Source: Aliitabrizicola sp041905595 (GTDB lineage Bacteria; Pseudomonadota; Alphaproteobacteria; Rhodobacterales; Rhodobacteraceae). From it: 64,000 bases of DNA. The stretch spans positions 129,709 through 193,708 of the forward strand of contig JAYRKT010000002.1 of NCBI GenBank assembly GCA_041905595.1. The letters run 5' to 3'. The first letter of the stretch is position 1; each line of letters opens with the position of its first letter. Under the pieces are notes generated by a model. That model worked only from the letters and a program-made list of their open reading frames with translations, was not told the origin of the DNA and did not search any database. Both the position numbers and the translations under genes were made by a program. Shown here in pieces: positions 40,070 to 49,048 of this stretch.

Positions 40070-41527
40070 CTAACGATGGTCGCGCTTCAGCCGGCGCTCG
40101 AGATACATCGAGTAGCGCGACATGCCGAAGCAGATGACGAAGAAAATGGCGCCGACAAAGATGTAGGGCTCCCAGTAGATACCCTTCCAGTTGATGTCGG
40201 CACGGACGATCTGGGTCACGCCCTTCAGAGGATCGAGAAGGCCGACGAAGGCCACCAGCGTGGTGTCCTTGAACAGCCCGATGAAGGACGAGACGATGCC
40301 GGGAATGGCGATCTTCAGCGCCTGCGGCATGATGACGAGCCTTTGCGCCCGCCAGTAGTCGAGGCCAAGCGCATCAGCCGCTTCGTACTGACCCCGCGGC
40401 AGGGCGGCAAGGCCCCCACGGATCACCTCGGCGATATAGGCGGCCGAGAAGAAGGTCACGAGGATGATGACGCGCAGGATCAGGTCGAAGTTCGTATTCG
40501 GCGGCAAGAAGTACTGCAGGAGCAGCGAGGCCGTGAACAGCAGCGTGATGAGCGGCACACCGCGGATGAACTCGATGAACCCGACGCTGAGGACCTTGAT
40601 AAGAAACATGTCCGACCGCCGCCCCAGCGCCAGAAGGATCCCCATCGGCAAGGAGAAGGCGATCGCGGTCACACCGATCGTCATGGCCAGCAGGAAGCCG
40701 CCGAACTGGTCAGATGCCACCGCGGGCAGGCCGATCGGGATCACGCTGTCGATTGCCTGGGCGATGCTGCGGTCTAGGAACAGCCACCACAAAACGGCAA
40801 GCACCGCGCCGAGGGCGGTGGCAACCACGACCCCGAGCCGTTCAAAGGTCAGTCGGTAGGTAATGGCGATGATGACGAAGCCCAGCATCGCCATCACTGG
40901 CGCCCAGATCGACCCGCCCCAGAGCAGGAAGAAGGTGATTGCCGGATAGATCGCCGTGAACCAGATCAGCCGGCCAGGCTGGGTGTTGGCAAGGGCGAAC
41001 AGCACAAGAAGCAGAATGGCCGTCAGCGCAAAGGCAAGTGCCGGGGCGGAGGCGAGCCACATCGTCACGGCAAGGAACAGCGTGACGATCAGGAATAGCG
41101 GATTCAGCTTTTCCTTCTGCCCCGCGAACAGGACGGGGCCAATGGCGGCGAACAGCAGGCCGAAGGCCAGCGTCGGGCGCCAATATTGGTCGACAGGGAA
41201 GAAACCGAACAGGAACTGGTTCCAGCGCTCTCGCACCATGGCCCAGCAGGCGCCCGAAGCATCGGGACCCGCGCGTTCTGCGACGAGAGTACGGCATTCT
41301 GACAGCGAACCGGCGTTCCAGACACCGTTGAGGAACCACGGCACGATCGCGCGCAGCAGCCCGAAGATGATCAGGACCGATATCACCGTGAGCGTAATGT
41401 TGATGGCGTTCGAGAACAGGTTCTCGCGCATCCATTTCACATAGCCGCTTTCGCGGGCTGGCGGATCGCGAGGGGGGATCATGGTTTCTCGGGCGAAGGC
41501 GATGGAGTCGCCGGTGGGATTGGCCAT
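40070..41527 (-). CDS. bztC: Amino-acid ABC transporter permease BztC
   Basis: A 485-residue inner-membrane permease. The C-terminal half carries the transport-permease core with EAA loop YEAADALGLDYWRAQRLVIM and RGVPLITLLFTASLLL. The N-terminal half has a first span (INITLTVISVLIIFGLL), a periplasmic loop with two Cys (SLSECRTLVAERAGPDASGA) and several additional hydrophobic segments between residues 115 and 225. BztB and BztC pair in the membrane. The start is one base past the bztB stop. Confidence 0.94.
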   Translation of the reverse strand: MANPTGDSIAFARETMIPPRDPPARESGYVKWMRENLFSNAINITLTVISVLIIFGLLRAIVPWFLNGVWNAGSLSECRTLVAERAGPDASGACWAMVRERWNQFLFGFFPVDQYWRPTLAFGLLFAAIGPVLFAGQKEKLNPLFLIVTLFLAVTMWLASAPALAFALTAILLLVLFALANTQPGRLIWFTAIYPAITFFLLWGGSIWAPVMAMLGFVIIAITYRLTFERLGVVVATALGAVLAVLWWLFLDRSIAQAIDSVIPIGLPAVASDQFGGFLLAMTIGVTAIAFSLPMGILLALGRRSDMFLIKVLSVGFIEFIRGVPLITLLFTASLLLQYFLPPNTNFDLILRVIILVTFFSAAYIAEVIRGGLAALPRGQYEAADALGLDYWRAQRLVIMPQALKIAIPGIVSSFIGLFKDTTLVAFVGLLDPLKGVTQIVRADINWKGIYWEPYIFVGAIFFVICFGMSRYSMYLERRLKRDHR

Positions 41528-41528
41528 C

Positions 41529-42803
41529 TCAGCGCTCCTTCAGTTTGACGGCGTTGTTGTAGATGTTCATCACGCCCGAGATGATCAGGCTGATCGTCAG
41601 ATAGATCGCCATCATCAGCAGCATGCATTCCAGCTCCTTGCCGGTCTGGTTCAGAGTGATGCCGCCAAGTGTCCCGCGCAGGTCCATGTAACTGACCGCA
41701 ATGGCAAGCGACGTGTTCTTGGTCAGGTTCAGATACTGGCTGATCAGGGGCGGGACGATGACCCGCAGCGCCTGCGGCAATATGACAAGGCTCATCGTTC
41801 GGCCAGGCCGCAGGCCAAGCGCGTAGGCCGCCTCGGTCTGGCCCTTGGGAATGGCCAAAATGCCAGCACGGACGATCTCGGCGATATAGGACCCGGTGTA
41901 GAGTGACAGGGCCACCAGAAGCGAGGTGAAGGCATGGGCGACGGTGATACCGCCGGTAAAGTTGAAGCCTTTGAATTGCGGGTAGCCAAGGTGGAACCCG
42001 AGTGACCATAGCAGGATCAGGACCGGCGCGATCCATATCAGCAGGCTCTTCCACCAGGTGACGGGGCGCACGCCGGTCGCCTCCTGCACGACGCGGGCGC
42101 GGTGCGATAGGCCGCGATAGGCGAAAAAGCTAGCGACCAGAACGGCGATGATCGCCAGAAGGTCAAGGCTGACCAGGAATATCCCAAGGTCGATGTTGCC
42201 AAGACTGCGGTCGAAAAGCGGTTCGGGAATGTTGGTGCCGCGGTTGGTGATCGCAATCGATCCGAAGATCATGTGGGCCTTGGGCTGTTCGCCGGCGGCA
42301 ATCATCGCATCCGTCAGCTTGAAGTCCTTGGGTTCCGGCATGGCTTCGGAGAGAACCACGTAGACCAGCAGGATCCATAAAAGCACGGGGACGTTGCGGG
42401 AGACCTCGACATAAACCGTCATCAGGCGCGCGATCAGCCAATTGTTCGACAAGCGCAATACGCCGGCAATGACACCGATCACGGTGGCAAGGATACAGCC
42501 GAAGAAGGCAAGCAGCAGGGTGTTCAGCAGCCCGACGAGCATTGCTCGGGCGTGAGTGTCGTCGTTGGTATAGGCGATCAGTCGCTGGCTGATGTCATAT
42601 CCAGCGCGGTTCCAGAGAAAATCGTAGCTGAACCCCCGATCCTTGGCAGCCAGGTTCTGGACGATGTTGTTTAAGATCCAGGACAGGAACAATCCGAACA
42701 GGATCAGCACGATGATCTGGATCGTGATCGACCGATACCGCGTATCGTAGATCAGCATGCTCAGCCGAAAGGAGTCCTTCGGCGCTTCGCCGGCATAGGC
42801 CAT
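41529..42803 (-). CDS. bztB: Amino-acid ABC transporter permease BztB
   Basis: A 424-residue permease. N-terminal span TIQIIVLILFGLFLSWILNN, a long periplasmic loop (FSYDFLWNRAGYDISQRLIA), the first part of the permease domain (RLMTVYVEVSRNVPVLLWIL), an inserted soluble stretch (KDFKLTDAMIAAGEQPKAHM) and the EAA loop TEAAYALGLRPGRTMSLVIL. The inserted stretch is typical of BztB/AapQ. It forms a heterodimer with BztC. A GC-rich hairpin in the preceding gap separates it from bztA. Confidence 0.94.
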   Translation of the reverse strand: MAYAGEAPKDSFRLSMLIYDTRYRSITIQIIVLILFGLFLSWILNNIVQNLAAKDRGFSYDFLWNRAGYDISQRLIAYTNDDTHARAMLVGLLNTLLLAFFGCILATVIGVIAGVLRLSNNWLIARLMTVYVEVSRNVPVLLWILLVYVVLSEAMPEPKDFKLTDAMIAAGEQPKAHMIFGSIAITNRGTNIPEPLFDRSLGNIDLGIFLVSLDLLAIIAVLVASFFAYRGLSHRARVVQEATGVRPVTWWKSLLIWIAPVLILLWSLGFHLGYPQFKGFNFTGGITVAHAFTSLLVALSLYTGSYIAEIVRAGILAIPKGQTEAAYALGLRPGRTMSLVILPQALRVIVPPLISQYLNLTKNTSLAIAVSYMDLRGTLGGITLNQTGKELECMLLMMAIYLTISLIISGVMNIYNNAVKLKER

Positions 42804-42900
42804 GTCATAACCCCCTGATCCTGCCGCGGGCCGGTTTTCCGGCTTGCCGCCACGAGGTCTCTTGCCTCGCCTGTTGCAGGGTAACCCCTAAGAAGGAAAC

Positions 42901-42922
42901 GGGCGCGCCCAGTGGCGCGCCC
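42901..42922 (-). other. Hairpin between bztA and bztB
   Basis: GGGCGCGCC (42901-42909) and GGCGCGCCC (42914-42922) form a perfect 9-bp stem with a 4-nt loop. On the transcript the hairpin follows the bztA stop by 15 bases and is followed by GTTTCC. It probably lowers expression of bztBCD relative to bztA, or protects the bztA message. Confidence 0.7.
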
Positions 42923-42937
42923 GAACCGGATGTCAGA

Positions 42938-43954
<1,017 letters not shown>

Positions 43955-44179
43955 GATGACCTCTTCCTGATCGTCCGCCCCGCAGGGCGATGTTATTTTT
44001 GATGGCCCGACGGCCTTGTGATCCGCGCGGTTGTCTCCGCTCAGTATCGGCGAGTTTGGGCCGAAGCGCTTTGAAACGTCAAGGCTCGCGGCAAGCCGAT
44101 GCAAAAAACATCAAGCCACGCCATTTCTTGCCTAATTCGCCGCGAAATTCAGCAAACCCTTCCTGGTCGGCTCGGGCAA

Positions 44180-44887
44180 TCAGGGGCAGGCAAGAAAGAA
44201 TCGCGCCGCCGTCAGGAACGCCTGCCGGCGGATTTCGTCGGCTTTGGCGGCTTCTTCGTCCTTACCCCAATGCTCGGCCTGCCAGGTCTCGTCGAGGCGG
44301 GACAGTTGCCAGGCTTCTTCGGCGGTCAGTCGCCCCGTCGCCACGGCGAAGGCCAGGACAAGCGACCCCGAAATGGCGACCAGATCGTGAAACGCCGTCA
44401 GCTGGAACGGCGTCAGTGCCTGCAGCCGCGCGACGAGCGGGGCAAGCGCCTCCGGATCCTGCTCGATCGGAACGACACCGCCCGTCACCCGAAGGCGCGC
44501 GCCAAGTTCGGTCGCGGCCCAGGACAGGACCGGGTCCCAGTCGCGGGCCTGTCGGTCGACCAGTTCCGCCGGCTCTTCGGCGCGATAGCACAGAAGATCC
44601 GAGGCCCCGTAGCGGGCCAGTTCCTCGACGACAGCCTCGCGATGCGCGCTGACCCGTTCGATCGCGGTATTCGCCGCCCGGGTGAACGGCATGGTCTCGG
44701 GCTGGAGCACGCCGTTCTGGGCGTTCCATTCGGCGGCAATCCCCTCGGCCAGCGCCCGGGTCGGGACAACCAGCAGCCGCTTGCCGGGCGTTCGCACCGG
44801 ACGGCCATCCAGCACGACGCCGAAGCCACCTTCGGCTTCCGTCACGTCCGCCGTCTTCCAGAATCGCTTCGGCCGCCACTCGCTCAC
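44180..44887 (-). CDS. ATP12-family F1-ATPase assembly chaperone
   Basis: A 235-residue protein that helps assemble the alpha subunit of F1-ATP synthase. The GTG at 44887 overlaps the upstream stop as GTGA. Motifs are RFWKTADVTEAEGGFGVVLD at the start, DGRPVRTPGKRLLVVPTRAL near residue 27, TRAANTAIERV, DLLCYRAEEPAELVDRQARD near 100 and the C-terminal DETWQAEHWGKDEEA. The family is restricted to alphaproteobacteria and mitochondria, which supports the taxonomic call. Confidence 0.94.
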   Translation of the reverse strand: MSEWRPKRFWKTADVTEAEGGFGVVLDGRPVRTPGKRLLVVPTRALAEGIAAEWNAQNGVLQPETMPFTRAANTAIERVSAHREAVVEELARYGASDLLCYRAEEPAELVDRQARDWDPVLSWAATELGARLRVTGGVVPIEQDPEALAPLVARLQALTPFQLTAFHDLVAISGSLVLAFAVATGRLTAEEAWQLSRLDETWQAEHWGKDEEAAKADEIRRQAFLTAARFFLACP

Positions 44888-45930
44888 TTGAACACCTCGA
44901 ACGGATCGGCGGGCACGTCGCCTTCCTTCCAGTCGAGCGTCTTCCACGTTCGGGCCATATGCTCAGGCAGAGGCGCGGTGAAGGTCAGCACTTCCTTGGT
45001 CACCGGGTGCTCGATGGTCAGGCTGCGCGCATGGAGGTGGAGCTTGCGGCTCAGATCACCCCCGATGCCCGCCCCCCAGCCATCGCCGGCATTGTCGGCC
45101 TCGCCGCCACCGTATTTGCCGTCGCCCAAGATCGGATGCCCGATCTCGGCCATGTGGGCGCGCAGCTGGTGGGTGCGGCCCGTGACCGGCTCCAGCGCCA
45201 TCCAGGACAGGCGGTTGCCAAGGAACCAGAGAGTGAAATAGTCGGTCTGGGCGCGTTTGGCGTCAGGGTATTCGGCCATCTTCGCGGGATGGACGCAGAT
45301 CATCTTTTCGCCTTCGCCGCCCTTGCCGCGACCCGGCGCCTTCATCAGGCCGAACTTGATCGAGCCCTGCTTGGGATGCGGCACACCCGCGACGACCGCC
45401 CAGTAGATCTTGCGCGCCTCTCGGTGGCGCAGTGCCTCGGACAGGCCACGCGCCACGCGGTCGGTCCGCGCCAGAAGCAGGATGCCCGAGGTATCCTTGT
45501 CCAGCCGATGCACCAGCTTGGGCTTTTCCTTGTAGCCGAACTTCAGCGCCTCGCTCAGCCCGTCGACATGCCGCTCGCCCTGACCCGAGCCGCCCTGGCT
45601 TGGCAGGCCCGGCGGCTTGTTCAGGACGATCATGTGCTGGTCCATCCACAGGACCGCATCCTGGATCATCTTGGCGTCGGCATTGGTCAAACGCGGCGCG
45701 CCTTCCGGGCGCGGAGCTTCAGCGTCCGGCAGGGGCGGCACACGCACCTGCATTCCCGGTACGATCCGGTCGGCCGCCTTGGCGCGACCGCCATCGACAC
45801 GCACCTGCCCGGTGCGGCACATCTTCTCGATCGCGCCTTGGGTCAGTTGCGGGAAGCGGCGCTTGAACCAGCGGTCGAGGCGCTGTTCGCCTTCTTCTTC
45901 GGTCACGGTCAGCATCTGGACTGCGCTCAT
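44884..45930 (-). CDS. RluA-family pseudouridine synthase (RluC/RluD-like)
   Basis: A 348-residue enzyme that converts uridine to pseudouridine in rRNA. An N-terminal S4 RNA-binding domain (RLDRWFKRRFPQLTQGAIEK) is followed by the catalytic domain with HRLDKDTSGILLLARTD (catalytic Asp) near residue 150 and EPVTGRTHQLRAHMAEIGHP near 265. A Gly-rich insertion (GGGEADNAGDGWGAGIGGD) is present near 290. Start at 45930 overlaps crcB as ATGA. RluC is the more likely subtype; not certain. Confidence 0.94.
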   Translation of the reverse strand: MSAVQMLTVTEEEGEQRLDRWFKRRFPQLTQGAIEKMCRTGQVRVDGGRAKAADRIVPGMQVRVPPLPDAEAPRPEGAPRLTNADAKMIQDAVLWMDQHMIVLNKPPGLPSQGGSGQGERHVDGLSEALKFGYKEKPKLVHRLDKDTSGILLLARTDRVARGLSEALRHREARKIYWAVVAGVPHPKQGSIKFGLMKAPGRGKGGEGEKMICVHPAKMAEYPDAKRAQTDYFTLWFLGNRLSWMALEPVTGRTHQLRAHMAEIGHPILGDGKYGGGEADNAGDGWGAGIGGDLSRKLHLHARSLTIEHPVTKEVLTFTAPLPEHMARTWKTLDWKEGDVPADPFEVFK

Positions 45931-46304
45931 GACACCATCCCCCGCGTGATCGCCATGCCTAGGAACATCGCCGCCAGCGCTACCACGACCGTGCCGATGA
46001 CATAGGCTACCGCCTGCCCCGTGGCGCCCCGTTCCCACAGGGTCGCGGCGTCAAGGGAAAAGGCCGAGAAGGTGGTGAACCCGCCGAGTATCCCGGTCAT
46101 CAGGAAAGGCGCATGCCGCGTCAGGCCCTTGTGCGCCAGCCAGACGACCAGCACGCCCATTGCGAAAGAGCCGAGCACGTTGACGATCACCGTCTGCCAG
46201 GGGAAGCCTGCGCCGATCGTCCGCATGACCGAGACATTGGTCAGGTAGCGCGCTGTGGAGCCGATGGCGCCCCCGAGCGCGACTTGAAGAAGTGTTCCGA
46301 ACAT
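45927..46304 (-). CDS. crcB: Fluoride exporter CrcB (Fluc)
   Basis: A 125-residue, four-span membrane channel for fluoride. MFGTLLQVALGGAIGSTARY at the start, TVIVNVLGSFAMGVLVVWLA (the conserved Asn of the pore) and GILGGFTTFSAFSLDA (the Gly-x-x-Gly-x-x-Thr-x-Phe-Ser core) are all present. The single gene implies a dual-topology homodimer. No fluoride riboswitch was found upstream; two palindromes are there instead. Coupled to the pseudouridine synthase gene. Confidence 0.95.
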   Translation of the reverse strand: MFGTLLQVALGGAIGSTARYLTNVSVMRTIGAGFPWQTVIVNVLGSFAMGVLVVWLAHKGLTRHAPFLMTGILGGFTTFSAFSLDAATLWERGATGQAVAYVIGTVVVALAAMFLGMAITRGMVS

Positions 46305-46354
46305 TCCGCCTCTCTCTTCCCCACCGCCGCCGATGTCAACCACGCCCCAGACAC

Positions 46355-46403
46355 GATTTTTCCGCGAAAAATCAGGTGCACAGTGATTTTTCGCAGAAAA
46401 ATC
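46355..46403. repeat. Twin 19-bp palindromes upstream of crcB
   Basis: GATTTTTC-CGC-GAAAAATC (46355-46373) and GATTTTTC-GCA-GAAAAATC (46385-46403). Arms are identical and perfect (8 bp), and centres are exactly 30 bases apart. They lie between the rarA stop and crcB start, both on the minus strand. Candidate operator pair, double hairpin or dispersed repeat. Confidence 0.8.
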
Positions 46404-46408
46404 GCCCC

Positions 46409-47719
46409 CTACCCGCCCTGCCGCTTTTCCCGCAGCCGCGCAAAATACTCGACGCGCTTCTTCAGCTCACGCTCGAAGCCGCGTTCGGGCGGCTGATACC
46501 ATACCGGCCGCTTCATTCCCTCGGGGAAGTAGTTCTGCCCTGAAAAGCCATCCTCGGCGTCATGGTCATAGGCATAGCCCGCACCATAGCCCAAGTCCTT
46601 CATCATCCGCGTCGGAGCGTTGCGGATATGAAGGGGCGGCGGTTCGCTGCCCGTCTCGCGCGCAGCCTTGCGGGCCGTGTTATAGGCCATGTACCCCGCG
46701 TTCGACTTCGGCGCGAGCGCGAGGTAGATCACCGCCTGCGCCAGCGCAAGTTCGCCCTCTGGCGAGCCGAGGCGCTCATAGGTCTCCCAGCCATGCAGGC
46801 ACAACTGCTGCGCCTGCGGGTCGGCCAGCCCGATATCCTCGATCGCCATGCGAGTGATGCGGCGGGCCAGGAAACGCGGGTCCTCGCCCCCCTCCAGCAT
46901 CCGGCAGAACCAGTAGAGCGCCGCATCGGGGTCCGAACCCCGCACCGATTTGTGCAGCGCCGAGATGAGGTTGTAATGCTCTTCGCCGGACTTGTCGTAT
47001 TTCGCCGCCCGCCGCATCAGACGCTTTGAAAGGTCCTCGCGCCCGAGCGGCTTCGTCAGCGACCAGGCCGCGACCTGCTCGATCAGGTTCAGAAGCGCCC
47101 GCCCGTCACCATCGGCCATCTCAAGCAGAGACTCTCGCGCCTCACCGGACAGCGGCAGGGCCTTCCCCAGTTCCCGTTCCGCCCGCTGCGCCAGCCGCTC
47201 CAGATCGGCCAAAGACAGCCGCTCCAGCACGATCACCTGCGATCGGCTGAGCAGAGCGGCGTTCAGCTCGAAGGACGGGTTCTCGGTCGTAGCCCCGACC
47301 AGAAGGATCGTCCCGTCCTCCATATGCGGCAGGAAGCCGTCCTGCTGTGCCTTGTTGAAGCGGTGGATCTCGTCGACGAACAGAAGCGTCCCCTGCCCGT
47401 TCTGACGCCGGATCTTCGCCTGCTCGAATACCTTCCGCAGTTCCGGCACGCCGGTGAAGATCGCGCTGATCTGGACGAAGGCGAGGTCCGTCTCCGCCGC
47501 CAGCAGCCGCGCGATCGTGGTCTTGCCCACGCCCGGCGGACCCCAGAGGATCAACGAGGACAGGCTGTGCGCCTTGAGCATCGCGCCAAGGGGGCCCTCC
47601 GGCGCCAGCACCGCCTCCTGCCCGATCACCTCGGCCAGCGACTTCGGCCGAAGCCGGTCCGCCAGCGGGCGCGGCGCGTCCGGTGCCGGGGTCGAGGGGG
47701 TGTCAAACAGGTCCGCCAT
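46409..47719 (-). CDS. rarA: Replication-associated recombination protein A
   Basis: A 436-residue AAA+ ATPase (MgsA/WRNIP1 family) acting at stalled replication forks. Walker A GPPGVGKTTIARLLA near residue 60, Walker B LFVDEIHRFNKAQQD near 110, sensor 1 LLVGATTENPSFELNAALLS, and sensor 2/arginine region. The C-terminal tetramerisation part contains KSVRGSDPDAALYWFCRMLE and YPEGMKRPVWYQPPERGFE-like residues. Full length. Confidence 0.96.
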   Translation of the reverse strand: MADLFDTPSTPAPDAPRPLADRLRPKSLAEVIGQEAVLAPEGPLGAMLKAHSLSSLILWGPPGVGKTTIARLLAAETDLAFVQISAIFTGVPELRKVFEQAKIRRQNGQGTLLFVDEIHRFNKAQQDGFLPHMEDGTILLVGATTENPSFELNAALLSRSQVIVLERLSLADLERLAQRAERELGKALPLSGEARESLLEMADGDGRALLNLIEQVAAWSLTKPLGREDLSKRLMRRAAKYDKSGEEHYNLISALHKSVRGSDPDAALYWFCRMLEGGEDPRFLARRITRMAIEDIGLADPQAQQLCLHGWETYERLGSPEGELALAQAVIYLALAPKSNAGYMAYNTARKAARETGSEPPPLHIRNAPTRMMKDLGYGAGYAYDHDAEDGFSGQNYFPEGMKRPVWYQPPERGFERELKKRVEYFARLREKRQGG

Positions 47720-47723
47720 CAGG

Positions 47724-48968
47724 TCACTTCGCGGCCACCAGTTGCACCAGTTCCAGGCAGACCTTCATCGCCGCTCCCATGTCCTGCACCGATATCCATT
47801 CGAGCGGCCCATGCAGGTTCTGCATGCCGGTGAAGATGTTCGGCGTCGGCACACCCATCTCGGTGAGCCGCGAGCCGTCGGTACCGCCGCGGATCGGCTG
47901 CGAGAAGGGTTCGATCCCGGCGCGGCGGCAGGCCTCTTCCGCCAGTTCCACCGGCCTGCCATCCTTTTCCAGCCAGTCGCGCATGTTGCGGTATTGCGGG
48001 AAGATCTTGCAGGTGATCTTCGCCCGTGGCTCACCGGCCTGGACGGTCTCGCAGATCTTGCGCAGCAGGTCGCCATGCTGCGCTAGAAGCGTCCGGTCGA
48101 AATCGCGCAGGGCAAAATGCATCTCGGCTGTGGCTGCCGTCCCGGTCAATGAATAGAGGAAGATGAACCCATCGCGCCCGTTTGTCGTCTCGGGGGTCAG
48201 CCGGTGCTTGGGCAGCGTATCCACGATCTTCGCCGCCAGATGCAGCGCGTTGACGAGCTTGTCCTTGGCCTCGCCAGGATGGATCGAGACGCCGTCGATC
48301 TTCACCACCGCGCCATCGGCGGAAAAGGTCTCGCCCACGATCTCGCCGATTTCGCCGCCATCGAGCGTATAGGCGAAGTCGACGGCCAGATCCTTCGGCA
48401 GGTCCTTGTGCACGCCCCGGCCGATCTCTTCGTCGGGGGTGAAGGCAATCCGGATTTCCCCGTGGGGAATAGACGGATTGCCAAGAAGATGCCGAGCCGT
48501 CGCCATCAGGATGGCCACGCCGGCCTTGTCGTCAGCACCAAGCAGCGTCGTCCCCGAAGCGGTTATGATGTCGTCACCCGCCTTGGCCGCCAGATAGGGA
48601 AACTGCTCGGGCGAAAGAACCAGATCGGGTGCGTCCGGATAATGCACCGGCCCGCCGTTGTAGGACTTCACCACCCGAGGCTTCACCCCGCTTGCGGCGA
48701 AACCGGGCGCGGTATCCACATGCGCAAGCAGCGCGATGGTCGGCACTTTCCCGGGCACCGTCGCCGGGATCGTCGCGATCACCGTTCCATACTCCGCCTG
48801 CCGTACGTCCTGCGCCCCGATCCCGCTCAGTTCTTCGACGAGAAGCCGCAGCAGATCCTGCTGACGCGCCGTGCTGGGCGACGATGATGAGGTTTCGTCG
48901 CTCTGGGTGTCGATCCTCGCATAACGAACCAGTCGCTCTTCCAGCTCCTGATCGAACTCTGTGCGCAT
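47724..48968 (-). CDS. pepT: Peptidase T (tripeptidase)
   Basis: A 414-residue M20 zinc peptidase that removes N-terminal residues from tripeptides. Metal ligands sit in ALLAHVDTAPGF near residue 76, GADDKAGVAILMATARHLL near 143, FTPDEEIGRGVHKDLPKD near 178 (catalytic Glu) and the late RGGTDGSRLTEMGVPTPNIF motif near 360. Cytoplasmic, no signal peptide. The start overlaps no other gene; 4 bases separate its stop from the rarA start. Confidence 0.95.
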   Translation of the reverse strand: MRTEFDQELEERLVRYARIDTQSDETSSSSPSTARQQDLLRLLVEELSGIGAQDVRQAEYGTVIATIPATVPGKVPTIALLAHVDTAPGFAASGVKPRVVKSYNGGPVHYPDAPDLVLSPEQFPYLAAKAGDDIITASGTTLLGADDKAGVAILMATARHLLGNPSIPHGEIRIAFTPDEEIGRGVHKDLPKDLAVDFAYTLDGGEIGEIVGETFSADGAVVKIDGVSIHPGEAKDKLVNALHLAAKIVDTLPKHRLTPETTNGRDGFIFLYSLTGTAATAEMHFALRDFDRTLLAQHGDLLRKICETVQAGEPRAKITCKIFPQYRNMRDWLEKDGRPVELAEEACRRAGIEPFSQPIRGGTDGSRLTEMGVPTPNIFTGMQNLHGPLEWISVQDMGAAMKVCLELVQLVAAK

Positions 48969-49048
48969 GATAGGGCTCCCACACCGCAGTCACTGTTTCG
49001 GCGTGGACAGCCTAGCCCCTGCGTCCCCGGGCCGCCAGCCCGACCGGT

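Noticed and set aside
46305..46408. Fluoride riboswitch upstream of crcB
   Set aside because: The conserved GGCGATGG...CTCC pattern and pseudoknot partner are not present; only the twin palindromes are.
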